A DNA stretch of 64,000 nucleotides from Lutimonas zeaxanthinifaciens (GTDB lineage Bacteria; Bacteroidota; Bacteroidia; Flavobacteriales; Flavobacteriaceae), in the NCBI RefSeq assembly GCF_030503675.1, contig NZ_CP129964.1, positions 1,798,001 through 1,862,000 of the forward strand, written 5' to 3'. Below, in pieces: positions 9,167 to 19,300 of this stretch. How positions within the stretch are numbered: position 1 is the first letter of the stretch; every line of letters begins with the position of its first letter. The notes under the pieces were generated by a model. That model worked only from the letters and a program-made list of their open reading frames with translations. It did no database searches and was not told the DNA's origin. Both the position numbers and the translations under genes were made by a program.

Positions 9167-9544
9167 TTAATTATTTTTTTTCGCAAATTTTCTCACCCCC
9201 ATAAATAACAAAAACCCTACTGGTCCCATCATAAACGTTCCCAGCAAGCATGGAGCCATAATTGCCTGATGAATCTTTAATGTTTTATTCTTATCCAACA
9301 TCCACATGCCGACAAGCATATCGAATACCAAATAATGCAACCATCCTGCCAGAACAGCTTCTTCGATTGTAAACAAATGCATCACAGCTTTTAAACTTCC
9401 AAAATCCATTGCCGGCCCATTGAGTATAGACTGAACGATGTAAAATGCATATAAAATAGCCAGGAAAATGGGGATAACTTTAAAATCTATTAAAAAACGT
9501 GTTACTTTCCATTTTGGCAAAACGATCATTGGAATCCACATCAA
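9167..9544 (-). CDS. ABA4-like (DUF4281) membrane protein, 5' end uncertain
   Basis: At least 125 residues with four hydrophobic segments. Charged/aromatic signatures of the ABA4-like family are visible (HLFTIEEAVLAGWLHYLVFDMLVG, then HQAIMAPCLLGTFMMGPVGFL). Plant ABA4 acts in neoxanthin formation; bacterial members are uncharacterised inner-membrane proteins. The only standard start in frame is TTG at 9544, but family-like sequence (VFSLANITAFLMW) continues upstream without a start codon. An ATG at 9591 lies in another frame and would join this frame if the four-A run at 9568-9571 had one more base. Either the start is non-canonical or there is a one-base frameshift. Confidence 0.75.
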   Translation of the reverse strand: MMWIPMIVLPKWKVTRFLIDFKVIPIFLAILYAFYIVQSILNGPAMDFGSLKAVMHLFTIEEAVLAGWLHYLVFDMLVGMWMLDKNKTLKIHQAIMAPCLLGTFMMGPVGFLLFMGVRKFAKKNN

Positions 9545-9682
9545 AAAAGCTGTGATATTGGCTAAAGAAAATACTTCAGAGTGTGTGTCATAGGAATTTG
9601 AAATTAAAGTTGGTTTCTCCAGTTACACGAGTAACGATGCAATTACCAAATATAAGCTATATAGCCAATTCCTGTGCATCTT

Positions 9683-12600
9683 CTATAAATCAAAAAGATT
9701 ATTGGTCAAATTTTCATCAGATCTCGTCCCGTATGGATCTATTGAGATATACTTCGGTAACTCATTTACAACAATCTTAACAACAGTATCTTGTTTGTGA
9801 ATGTTACTCGACTCATAATAAAGGATTGAACTCTCATCTTTTACAGATGCCGGATGTGTTGAAAATAAGCCTATTTTAATCGGTTCATTAATGGCGATTT
9901 GTTCAATTTCTCCTGAGGATTTGGTTTCAAATCGTTTTGCTTTGATATTCACGGAAATTTCATAGGTTCCATCATCGATTTTTTTATACGAACTATCATC
10001 AATTGCCAAATCATAAATGATCACTTTTTTAAACCAGTCATCTATTAAAGAGTGATATTTGATTGGTGTTACCTTATATATTTCATCCAGAAACTCAACA
10101 GTAGTTAACTCGAACTGATTGATATTTCTATATTTATCCGTCATGATTTTTAGAACTTGGTTAACCTGATCTTCCCCGATAAGATCTCTTAAGGCCAACA
10201 TTGCAGTAAGTGCTTTTCCATAAGAGATAAAAGATTGGCCATCTACTTTATAAACTGGAGGTTCTACCTCGCTGGCCATAGATCTTCCTGAAAAATACTT
10301 TCTCCTTGCATCCTCACTAAGCTCATATAAAGCCCTTTTTCCATACATTTTCTCCATAACAACGGCCTCCGTATATTTTGCCAATCCTTCAACAAAAAGT
10401 GAACCTCCTGCAACGGGCTTGGCAAATAAAGTATGTCCCCACCATTGATGAGCAACTTCATGAATTGTTCTTTTGGCTACTAAATTGAAGGTTTCTTCAT
10501 CCCTTACATCATTCAAATATAATTTTTGTTCGTTCATGGATATCATACCAGGATGTGCAAATCCACCAAAAGACCAATGGGAAGGAACCTCTGCAATTCT
10601 TACATGATCAAAATTATAGGCTCCGAAGTTCTCCTGACAATAGTCTAAGGTTTGTTTTACACTGTTTTCAATTTCCATAATATTAAAATCATGGTTTTCA
10701 TCATAATACTGCTCAATGGATATTCCTTTATAATTAACTTTTTTCGTGACGTATTTAGCGGAAAAATAACCGACTTCCGGCAAAATCTTTTTACCGGATT
10801 TATAGTGAAAAAAGTTTCTGTTATTATCTGACCATTGTTTTATTAAACGACCGGAACTAATTGCCGTTTGGTCACCGGCTGTAGAGATAATTGTTTCGAA
10901 TCTTACTCTTTCATGTTTTACATCTTCCAATACAATATGTTTATCCGAATTATCTTCTTCCTGCCTTTCTGGTAAATTCCTCTTTTTTCGTTCGGATTTA
11001 GTTGAAATCTCTAAACCCTCAGTATAACCAAAAATAGGCTCAAAATTCACAAAACGATTGAGATAAGTACCATTGTTTATTATTGAATGATCTTGAACAT
11101 AGCCCTTTATTTCTTTCTTTAATTTATATGTAAAACCCACGGAATCATTAGGTTGCAAAGGTTTGTCATACTGAAATAGATAAGTGCCGAATACGGTGTC
11201 ATGGGTAACTAAATTCGCATTTTCCAGGGTAATAGACTCTAATGGAACTCTTTCCGTTATAAACAGTTCTGACATTGGTTGTTCACTTTTATTTTTTAGC
11301 ATATAATCAGCAGTAACTGTAAACATTCTCTCTTTTGGATAGATATCAACTTTTGTCTTTTTTGAGGTTGGATATAATCTTTCAATGCTGTTATATTTCC
11401 TGAATTTTCGCTCATAGTTTTCTTTAAAATCCAATCGATCATTCATGGTTTCATACTCTGAAGCAATATTTAAATTGTAGAAAACCAAACTCCCTGCACT
11501 AAAAAACAGTGCTGTCAGCATCATAATTGCCAACTTTTGTTTTCTTGTATGATTTAGAGCCAGCTGTTTTAATTTGATGGAAAAACCAGCCCCTACTCCT
11601 CTATTCCAAATTTTAAAAGATAAAACAGTTAATAACAAGCCTAAGGTGAACCAATAGATAGCTAAATGATCAAATAGTTTTGGTCCATCATAAAAACCAT
11701 TCATGTTCGTATACGATACTCTTGGCAGAAAGCCCAGGCTAGTCAAAGGATGTTCCAGGTTTAACATATTCGCTTTCATGCTTAAGATTACAATTAAACC
11801 GAAAATTCCCATTCCCATATATTTGTATTTTACCAAACTATGAACAAACAAGGCAATCATACAAAATATAGCCAGTTGTAAACCATAATGATAATATACA
11901 GATGCATAAAGACTAAATTCATAATTTGAATATCCCAATGCCATTTGAAAAATAATGCACATTAAAATTCCTGTAGAAATCAAAATTATAGGCAGTAATA
12001 ATAAGGCTGCAAACTTCGACAAAAAGAATACCCAGTTTGTTGTCGGAGTCGCATCTATTATCAAATTGAAATTCAGGTTGCGCTCTTTCCAAACGATTTC
12101 TGCACTGTAAAATACGATTAAGATCAGGCTAAAAACGCTGAGTGGATCAACTATTAATTCAATCAAATGATTCGTAAAGGGATATAAACTCACCCCGTAT
12201 TCCCCTCCGCTTATAACCGTAGAATATAACTCTGAAAATACAATAAACAACCACATGATCAACACCGCTATAAATGGTAAACTCTTAAAAACACTTTTCA
12301 ACTCCAATTTTAGCAAGGAGAAAAATGCAGTTTGCTGGGCCATAAAACCATGAATTGTATCTAATGGCTGATAGGGTAATAATGGTGTTTTATCCGTTTT
12401 TACTTTTCTTTTTTTATTTGATTTTTTAGAAATTTTTCGAAAAGAAAACACGCTGTAGGTCCCTAATAAAATTCCTGCCGAAACTAAGATCCATAAAAGT
12501 CTGTTCCATAAGAATAATCCCGAAAAAGACAATAACTGGTTGTTTTTTTGATAAGTAGTCCAGTATTGAGTCTGCTCAAAAAATGCTGCAATTCCAAATG

Positions 12601-13243
12601 GGTCCGCAACGGCTGCTATTGCCATACTCTCAGGTGAAGCCGGAACGGCTTGTGCCATTAACGGTGAGTTCAAAAAGATTGAGCTTACAAAATACAGCAT
12701 GTAAACAAATACAGCACTGACATAAGTTGCTGTGCTATTCCTGGTTAAGGTACTAACAGAAAATACAATGGTAGAACATATAAAAATATTAGGGAGAACA
12801 AAATATAGCCAGGGTTGCAGATAGGCGAGCAATTGAAATTTTCCTATTCGATCCTGATCTAAATTTGAAAAATGAATGCCCAGAATATAACCCAACAGAA
12901 AAGGTGTAAATGCCAATACACTAAAAATAAATGTACCACTAAAACGACTCCAAAAATAATCTGACTTTTTCAATGAGGAGCTGAAAATTAGCCCTTCCAT
13001 CTGGTGTTGTCCGTCTCTTAGCATAGCACTAATGGCAAAAAACATAATAATAAAAACGCTTCCCAGGGTAAACAGGCTAGTATGAAAATATACCTGATAA
13101 ACTGCGTTAAAGTTGATCCCTTCAGGTGCAAATCCCTGTCTTCCAACAAACACACCCAGGGCCAAAAACAAAATTGCAAATAAAGGAAATGCACGTTGCT
13201 TAAACTGATAGAAAACTTCAAATTGTAGTAAATTTTTAAACAT
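9683..13243 (-). CDS. ABC transporter permease fused to M1-family aminopeptidase
   Basis: 1186 residues. The N-terminal half (about 1-560) has two ABC-2-type membrane blocks of about six helices each. After one more helix near 595-615 comes an extracytoplasmic M1 (gluzincin) peptidase region. It contains HEVAH at 928-932 and the third zinc-ligand Glu about 19 residues later in SLFVEGLAKY. The permease part would pair with the ATPase encoded 3 bases upstream. The peptidase would sit on the periplasmic face and could trim transported or neighbouring peptides. The expected GAMEN exopeptidase motif is altered to GGFAHPGM. This architecture recurs in Bacteroidota; no substrate is established to my knowledge. 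The operon begins with a 28-codon basic ORF. Confidence 0.9.
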   Translation of the reverse strand: MFKNLLQFEVFYQFKQRAFPLFAILFLALGVFVGRQGFAPEGINFNAVYQVYFHTSLFTLGSVFIIMFFAISAMLRDGQHQMEGLIFSSSLKKSDYFWSRFSGTFIFSVLAFTPFLLGYILGIHFSNLDQDRIGKFQLLAYLQPWLYFVLPNIFICSTIVFSVSTLTRNSTATYVSAVFVYMLYFVSSIFLNSPLMAQAVPASPESMAIAAVADPFGIAAFFEQTQYWTTYQKNNQLLSFSGLFLWNRLLWILVSAGILLGTYSVFSFRKISKKSNKKRKVKTDKTPLLPYQPLDTIHGFMAQQTAFFSLLKLELKSVFKSLPFIAVLIMWLFIVFSELYSTVISGGEYGVSLYPFTNHLIELIVDPLSVFSLILIVFYSAEIVWKERNLNFNLIIDATPTTNWVFFLSKFAALLLLPIILISTGILMCIIFQMALGYSNYEFSLYASVYYHYGLQLAIFCMIALFVHSLVKYKYMGMGIFGLIVILSMKANMLNLEHPLTSLGFLPRVSYTNMNGFYDGPKLFDHLAIYWFTLGLLLTVLSFKIWNRGVGAGFSIKLKQLALNHTRKQKLAIMMLTALFFSAGSLVFYNLNIASEYETMNDRLDFKENYERKFRKYNSIERLYPTSKKTKVDIYPKERMFTVTADYMLKNKSEQPMSELFITERVPLESITLENANLVTHDTVFGTYLFQYDKPLQPNDSVGFTYKLKKEIKGYVQDHSIINNGTYLNRFVNFEPIFGYTEGLEISTKSERKKRNLPERQEEDNSDKHIVLEDVKHERVRFETIISTAGDQTAISSGRLIKQWSDNNRNFFHYKSGKKILPEVGYFSAKYVTKKVNYKGISIEQYYDENHDFNIMEIENSVKQTLDYCQENFGAYNFDHVRIAEVPSHWSFGGFAHPGMISMNEQKLYLNDVRDEETFNLVAKRTIHEVAHQWWGHTLFAKPVAGGSLFVEGLAKYTEAVVMEKMYGKRALYELSEDARRKYFSGRSMASEVEPPVYKVDGQSFISYGKALTAMLALRDLIGEDQVNQVLKIMTDKYRNINQFELTTVEFLDEIYKVTPIKYHSLIDDWFKKVIIYDLAIDDSSYKKIDDGTYEISVNIKAKRFETKSSGEIEQIAINEPIKIGLFSTHPASVKDESSILYYESSNIHKQDTVVKIVVNELPKYISIDPYGTRSDENLTNNLFDL

Positions 13244-13246
13244 GAC

Positions 13247-14137
13247 TTATGAGGCTTTTTTATAGGATTGGTTGAACAAGGCGGTAAAATAATAGTCTTC
13301 CAGATTTGGAATGATGGCATCAAATCCGGCTTCCGGTTTGCTTTCTGAAAAAACTCTGATTTGAGTTTCTCCGGAAACCAGTTTTGTAGAAATTACATTA
13401 AAAGCTTTTTTATAAACATTAATGTCAGTTTTTGGAATAATTTTGGTCCAGATTTTCCCTTCAATACCTGCCACAAGATTTTTGGGATTTCCCTGAGAAA
13501 TAATTTCCCCCTCTGAAAGTATGGCCATTTTAGGACACAAATTACGAACATCTTCCACGATATGTGTGGACAGAATGACGATGACATTCTCTCCTATTTC
13601 GCTCAGTAAGTTCAAAAATCGATTACTTTCTTCAGGGTCCAATCCTGCTGTGGGTTCGTCCACAATTATAATCTTTGGATTAGCTAATAAGGCCTGAGCA
13701 ATTCCAAAACGTTGACGCATTCCACCAGAAAAAGTAGCTACAGATTTTTTTCTGTGCTGATAGAGATTTACCTGTTGTAATAAAGCTGTTACCTGTTCTT
13801 TACGCTCTTTCTTGTTTATTATTCCTTTCAAAACCGCAAGATGATTCAATAATTTTTCAGCAGAAATTTTTGGATACACACCAAACTCCTGAGGGAGGTA
13901 TCCCAGGGTTTTTCGTATTTCATAAGGTTTTTGAACTACATCTGAATTGTTGAATGAAATGGTTCCTGTCGTTGGTTCCTGTAAGGATGCAATTGTTCTC
14001 ATTAAGGATGATTTCCCTGCCCCATTGGCCCCTAATAATCCAAACATTCCGTTCGTGATTTCCAGATTGATTCCGTTTAAGGCTTTTACGCCATTGGGGT
14101 ATGTTTTTGTCAGGTTTTTTATAGATAAGGTATTCAT
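13247..14137 (-). CDS. ABC transporter ATP-binding protein
   Basis: 296 residues with a complete nucleotide-binding domain: Walker A GANGAGKS (36-43), Q-loop in GYLPQEFGVYP, signature FSGGMRQR (about residues 133-140), Walker B IIIVDEP followed by TAGLDPEE, and switch His in LSTHIVED. A C-terminal extension of about 80 residues follows. It belongs to the class that pairs with ABC-2 permeases. It starts 33 bases after the 28-codon ORF and ends 3 bases before the permease/peptidase gene, so the three are almost certainly one transcript. Proposed role: energising the permease fused to the M1 domain. Confidence 0.93.
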   Translation of the reverse strand: MNTLSIKNLTKTYPNGVKALNGINLEITNGMFGLLGANGAGKSSLMRTIASLQEPTTGTISFNNSDVVQKPYEIRKTLGYLPQEFGVYPKISAEKLLNHLAVLKGIINKKERKEQVTALLQQVNLYQHRKKSVATFSGGMRQRFGIAQALLANPKIIIVDEPTAGLDPEESNRFLNLLSEIGENVIVILSTHIVEDVRNLCPKMAILSEGEIISQGNPKNLVAGIEGKIWTKIIPKTDINVYKKAFNVISTKLVSGETQIRVFSESKPEAGFDAIIPNLEDYYFTALFNQSYKKAS

Positions 14138-14170
14138 GTCTCTTTGTTTATATTAGATTTAGAATAAAAT

Positions 14171-14257
14171 TTATTTGAAACGTCTTTTGGCGTTCCATCT
14201 AATGCCATTTGTTTTGATTAATCTGTTCTTGTACTGATTATTAATTAAGGTTCTCAT
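14171..14257 (-). CDS. 28-residue basic micro-ORF, first gene of the ABC/aminopeptidase operon (RW-motif peptide, divergent)
   Basis: A 28-codon ORF starting MRTLINN and ending G-I-R-W-N-A-K-R-R-F-K. Eleven of 28 residues are Lys or Arg, and there is no acidic residue, signal peptide or double-glycine leader. The tail matches the [IV]-[KR]-W-[SN]-x-x-R-x-[FY] motif of the three micro-ORFs at 36305, 59354 and 59508, although K-R before the motif and G after it are missing. The ATG follows AAATCAAAATT, typical of Bacteroidota starts, about 25 bases below a TTTG-N17-TAAGTTTG promoter. No terminator separates it from the ATPase gene. It could be a transported or processed peptide, a leader peptide or a small regulator. 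The longer frame extending back to 14368 would begin before the promoter and is unlikely. Confidence 0.6.
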   Translation of the reverse strand: MRTLINNQYKNRLIKTNGIRWNAKRRFK

Positions 14258-14281
14258 AATTTTGATTTTTTTAATTTGAGA

Positions 14282-14310
14282 CAAACTTAAAGCGATCTGA
14301 AAGCGCCAAA
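14282..14310 (-). promoter_or_regulatory. Bacteroidota housekeeping promoter for micro-ORF/ABC operon
   Basis: On the minus strand TTTG (14310-14307) is followed after 17 bases by TAAGTTTG (14289-14282). This matches the flavobacterial TTG / TAnnTTTG consensus. Transcription would start near 14275, giving a leader of about 20 bases before the 28-codon ORF. Confidence 0.7.
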
Positions 14311-14428
14311 TAATTAATTTGATATAAAGGGTTATTCTAAGGCCATACTTTTTGAATATGAGCACCAATCGTATTCATCCTAAAAACTGATGTGTTCATG
14401 CCAATTATCATAGTGTGTGTCAACTTGC

Positions 14429-14459
14429 TTGTCAAGACAATCAAACTTGATTACTTTTG
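14429..14459 (+). promoter_or_regulatory. Possible promoter for the two-component operon
   Basis: TTG (14429-14431), 20 bases, then TACTTTTG (14452-14459), which fits TAnnTTTG. The predicted start point falls at or just before the chosen ATG at 14464, which would make the kinase mRNA leaderless or nearly so. A start further upstream cannot be excluded. Confidence 0.4.
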
Positions 14460-14463
14460 GCTC

Positions 14464-15594
14464 ATGATTAAATTTCTAAACAAATACAAAGCTTTTATTA
14501 TTGGGCCTTCAATTGTGTTGCCCTTGTTCTATTTCTTAGATTATATTGGTTTTATAATTCTCCCTGAAGACAAGACCTATGAAATTGTTATTTATACACT
14601 GATTTGGGGGCTTATAATTGCTTTACCTATATATTACTACCAGTATTTAAAAACAAAAAAGAAGACGGTGATCCGAGTTATCAGTCTGATCATTTTGTTT
14701 GTCATGACTTTAGTCATTGATTCCATGATGAATTTCCCGGATAATCCAATTACTTTCATCCTTCTAATGGTATTTTGGTTGGGTATCGCTTATTTACTGG
14801 TTCCCGGGTTTATGAAAAAATACTGGAAATTAATTGCAGTCTTTTATATTCCTTTATTGGCTTATTTTATTTATCTGCGGCTATTTTCAGGCGATTTGGA
14901 AGCCTATTTGATCATCAAAGAAGACTTTCCCTTTATTGTTTTCTTTCTGCCCATTCCGATTTTGTTTTTGGTCTGGATCTTTGAGCAATGGAAATGGATT
15001 CAAAATCTCAAAGCTGAAAAATCAAAGACGGAATTATCATTGTTACGAACGCAGATCAATCCTCATTTCTTTTTCAATACCCTAAATAATTTATACGCTT
15101 TAACCGTTAAAAACTCCGATCAGGCGCCCGAGGTAATCTTAAAATTATCTGATATGATGCGCTATACCATTTATGAAGGAGAAAAAGATCTGGTAAAGCT
15201 TCAGGATGAGATCGACTATTTAAAAAACTATATTGAATTGCATAAAATTCGATACAGGAAGTCTGTAGATATTAAATTCGATCATGACATTGATAATAGC
15301 ATAACTGTTGCTCCTTTGTTGTATATTATACTTTTGGAGAATGCCTTTAAACACGGAGTGGAAACCCTGGCCGAAAATGCTTTTATCCATATAGATTTGT
15401 TTGAAAAGGATAACTTTATCTATTTTGTAATAGAGAATAATTTTGATCCGAATGAAGTGAAAGCGTCAAACGGAATTGGACTCAAAAACCTGAAAAGAAG
15501 ACTCTCATTACTTTACGAGAACAAACATGAACTACGCATTGAATCAGCGGGCAATAACCATAAAACCATTTTAAAGATTTCAAAGCATGCTTAA
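14464..15594 (+). CDS. LytS/YehU-type sensor histidine kinase
   Basis: 376 residues. About six hydrophobic segments fill residues 10-175. A short coiled linker then leads to a His_kinase (PF06580) domain with LRTQINPHFFFNTLNN, phospho-acceptor His201. A HATPase region follows with ENAFKHG (N box) and NGIGLKNLKRRL (G box). The membrane part has no recognised sensor domain, as in kinases that sense peptides or membrane state. The frame is open upstream to 14392, but the ATG at 14464 (MIKFLNKYKAF) gives a sensible N-terminus. Its last 8 bases overlap the response-regulator gene. It is divergent from the micro-ORF/ABC operon, a frequent arrangement for a regulator and its target. Confidence 0.9.
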   Translation: MIKFLNKYKAFIIGPSIVLPLFYFLDYIGFIILPEDKTYEIVIYTLIWGLIIALPIYYYQYLKTKKKTVIRVISLIILFVMTLVIDSMMNFPDNPITFILLMVFWLGIAYLLVPGFMKKYWKLIAVFYIPLLAYFIYLRLFSGDLEAYLIIKEDFPFIVFFLPIPILFLVWIFEQWKWIQNLKAEKSKTELSLLRTQINPHFFFNTLNNLYALTVKNSDQAPEVILKLSDMMRYTIYEGEKDLVKLQDEIDYLKNYIELHKIRYRKSVDIKFDHDIDNSITVAPLLYIILLENAFKHGVETLAENAFIHIDLFEKDNFIYFVIENNFDPNEVKASNGIGLKNLKRRLSLLYENKHELRIESAGNNHKTILKISKHA

Positions 15595-16291
15595 GTATAT
15601 AATCATTGATGATGAGCCTTTGGCACATGAAATTATAGAAGAATTCTGTAGTATGTTACCACATATTCAATTGGAAAAGAATTGTTATAATGCCATGGAG
15701 GCTATGCAGTATTTAAATGAAAATACGGTGGACTTTATGTTTTTGGACATAAATATGCCCAAATTACGCGGGCTTGATTTTTTAAAAACATTGAGCTATC
15801 CTCCGAAAACCATTGTTACAACGGCCTACAAAGAGCATGCCCTGGAAGGATTTGAACTAAATGTAGTAGACTATATTTTAAAACCTTTTAGTTTTGACAG
15901 ACTGGTTAAGGCAGTCAATAAAATATCCGACAAGCAACCAACAAAAACAATAATCAAGGAGGTATCAGGCTCAAAGGATCATTCCACACGTATTTTTGTG
16001 AAAGGAGATAAAAAGCATCATCAGATCGACTTAAATGATTTGATGTTTATTGAGGCATTCGGAAACTACACCAAACTATTTTTAAAAGATGAAATGATTG
16101 TGGTTCATGAAAAAATTTCTCATTATGAAGAGATGCTGAACCCTACTCAATTTTTAAGAGTCCATAAATCTTTTATTGTTGCCATCAACAAAATTAAATT
16201 AATTGAGGGCAACAGGATTCGCATTGATGATCACAAAATCCCTATTGGACAAACTTATAAAAGTAAAATCAATAAGCTTTATAATTCTTAA
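15587..16291 (+). CDS. LytTR-family response regulator
   Basis: 234 residues. The receiver domain (1-115) has acidic pocket DDE at 8-10, phospho-acceptor Asp54 in FLDINMP, the TTA switch Thr and Lys in LKPF. A linker follows, then a LytTR DNA-binding domain (about 130-230) with DLMFIEAFGNYTKL and FLRVHKSFIVAINKI. It starts inside the kinase gene (8-base overlap), so translation is coupled. Such regulators bind direct repeats upstream of target promoters. The obvious candidate target is the divergent peptide/ABC/aminopeptidase operon, but no repeat could be assigned with confidence. Confidence 0.94.
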   Translation: MLKYIIIDDEPLAHEIIEEFCSMLPHIQLEKNCYNAMEAMQYLNENTVDFMFLDINMPKLRGLDFLKTLSYPPKTIVTTAYKEHALEGFELNVVDYILKPFSFDRLVKAVNKISDKQPTKTIIKEVSGSKDHSTRIFVKGDKKHHQIDLNDLMFIEAFGNYTKLFLKDEMIVVHEKISHYEEMLNPTQFLRVHKSFIVAINKIKLIEGNRIRIDDHKIPIGQTYKSKINKLYNS

Positions 16292-16348
16292 TGCTCATAG
16301 TTCTTCAAGGCCACAGATTCCGTTCAGCTCTAAATTGATTATACACCT

Positions 16349-19300
16349 CTATTTCTTAATAATCTTTATGGTATTATAACTTTTCTCGTTGTAAACCTTT
16401 AGAAAGTAAATTCCATTGATCAGGCTTTCAACATTCACCATGCTCAGATCTGATTTTTGCTCCAAAACCTTCTCTCCCAGCACCGAATATATTTCAATTT
16501 TGGTAAATTCAGTTATGCCTGAAGATTTCAAATAAAGAATATTTGTCACCGGATTCGGATAAATCCTTATGGAATCATAGTTCCAATCTCTGGCACTAAG
16601 TGTTGCGACTTGATCAACATCATCAAAATAGAATGTAGAGTTTGGGGAACCATCTCCTGTATTTCCAAAATCAAACATAAAAACGATCCTGTCATACAAC
16701 GTTGCCCCTAAACGGGAAAAATCCCAGCTTAATGTCTCCCAGGTTCCTGATTCTTTGGTAAGCACATCCAATTCCGCAAAAGCTCCCGGATTCGATTGTT
16801 GTTCAAGTTTCATCCTTACTGTTGTGCCAACCGGGGCTTCTGTCCATAATTTTAAGGTCAAATACTTTGCTGATGAGAAATCTAATCCTCCTTGTAAATT
16901 TAGATAGGCACCGGCCCAGACATCTCCTCCATCCCTTATGATTTTTGCCAGGTTCTCACTGGAATTATTGAGGTCCTGGGGCGAAGTAACCGGCTCTACC
17001 GTTGCAGTTCCTCCATTAAAACTGATAAAATCAGAGCTAACCGGAGAGGCTTCAAAATCAAAGGGTAATCCTATTTCTACGGGGATGCAAACATCAGAAT
17101 TATACGTGAATGTCATTTTGCCCAAATTAAACTCTCCATTATCCACTGCCAATCTTAAAACATGTTCGCCTTTTGTAAGATTAATGCTGCTGGCCTTACT
17201 ATTCCAGTTAGCCCAACCTCCTGTAGTTGACATAACAATATCAGGACTTACTTTTTCTCCTTCTATCTCAAAGTAGAAAGGCCCTCCTCCTCCGTTGTTA
17301 CCCGAAGCATATCTTAAATTAAGATCATAACATCCTGTTTTTTCAACATCTATGGTATACTCCAACCACTCTCCTGCCGTAATCCAACCAAGGTTTGCTC
17401 CTTCGTTTATGTCCGAGACTGCATCGACATATTCTTCCGGCCTGAAACCTCCCTGATTGTCTGCAGTAGAATCAAAATAAGTGATGTTCTGACCAATTCC
17501 TCCTTCAAAAGTATCATAGTGCCCTGCCTGTATTGTCCCCGGAATGGCGTGTGGAGTTCCCGGATAAGGAACCTGGTTACCCACCTGAACAGTGATCACA
17601 TTAGTAACATTAAAGTCTGAGCCAGCATAAACCTTGGCATAAACAGAATAGATTCCTAATTCTAAATTAGAAATGCTCAATTCATAAGGAGCGCCGCTGT
17701 CTTCCCCGAGCAATTTATCATCATTATAAAATGCAACTTTGGTGATGCCACTGCCTTCAGTTGTTGCTGTGAGGTTCACACTTTCATTTTGATCTACATG
17801 ATAGAAATCTGCAGAAAGCACGCCGGATACATTTAGGTCCCGGTTGGTAGCCATTGAATTGGCAGGTACCTGAAGGCTAAAACCATCAGAAAAATCAACT
17901 GTGATGCCGCTGTCGGAATAATTATGAGCCACATAAGTTGTTTGCCCGTTATCTTTAAAAGATACGGCAATCGGATAATTGGCCGTTACGGAAGCATCAA
18001 CCGTCCCCATAGCCTTCATTCCATGCAACCAGTGATACGTTTGCGCATCCGAAATACCAAATTTTAAATTTCGATCAGGATAAGAATCATAGAGGTCTAA
18101 GGCAGACTGAGGATCGATCAAAGAAAGAAATTTCCAATAGGTATCATGCCATAAATTTGGGTTTTCTTCATTATTCAAAATTCCGGTATTCGCCGTGATC
18201 TCTGTCCATAGGCTGCTTGCATATTCCTGGTTATGGCCTAGATACAGTGAACCTCCGTGAATCGGATACATCTCTATACCGTAGGAAGCGGCAATATCAG
18301 CCGTCCAGAAGGTACCGTTATCATATGAATTCCCCCAAACCCTGGAAACCAGGCTATACTGTTGTGTGGGTTGAAAATTTCGTTGATACATATCAAACCA
18401 ATACTCATCAATAGCTGTTTGTTCGGTTGTATAGATATAGATTCCCAAATCTCTGATTGCATCATCTTCAGTAATGGTTCCCCAATGAATTAAAGAGGAA
18501 GCAAACTGCATACTTTCTGAGGTGGATTCCTGATCGTTCCCCTGTGGGAAAGTAGCAAATCCATTTGCCCAGCTATGTCCTGCATAAGGACTGAAATTTC
18601 TTAAAAAAGGAAACTGATCGTCATTTCTGTTGTCAGATGCCGCATCTCGAATTAACAAACGGATCATGTCTCCCCATTTATCGGCCCAACCAGGCTCATA
18701 TTGCTCCATAAAAGCGGCTGCATGAATAAAATAACCCCAGTGAAAATGGTGATCATTAATATTATTATCCTGTCCGTGACCAGCCGGATAACCCAGCATG
18801 GACGACCAGGTATCATTGTAATAAAATAAGAATGCAACCTCACCCGATTGATAGCTTAACCAATCTTCCAATCGTTCTTTAATGGTCGCGATCATTTTAT
18901 CTCTTGCTTCTGTATTACCGATTTGATCCGCTATTCTTGCCGTCTGGATCAATCGATTCATAACCTGGCCCTCATTATAGGAATCCGTCCATGTTGCAAG
19001 CGCGTCGTTTTCAATTTGTGAAATTTTCGAATTCAGGTCAGCAGGACTGTATTCCGGGCTAAAATGAACTAAATTTGGCAAGGTAGGCAGGATTCCCTTA
19101 AACGTATTTTCTACTGTAAAACTGTTTCCGTTCAAGGTTTTCAATTCTCCTCTGACCGACTCATAGCTATATTCATCAGGTGTTGCCGAGCCTGTTGCCA
19201 GATTGTTCCATTGATGTGGCAATAGTCCAAGCAGAACATTTGTTTCTGATCCTTCCTTTACTTCTGTAATTACGTTAAACGTTGTTGTGAGCTTTGAACT

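Noticed and set aside
14171-14368. 65-codon ORF containing the 28-codon micro-ORF
   Set aside because: Its start lies upstream of the TAAGTTTG promoter, so most of it would not be transcribed, and only the last 28 codons show the family motif.
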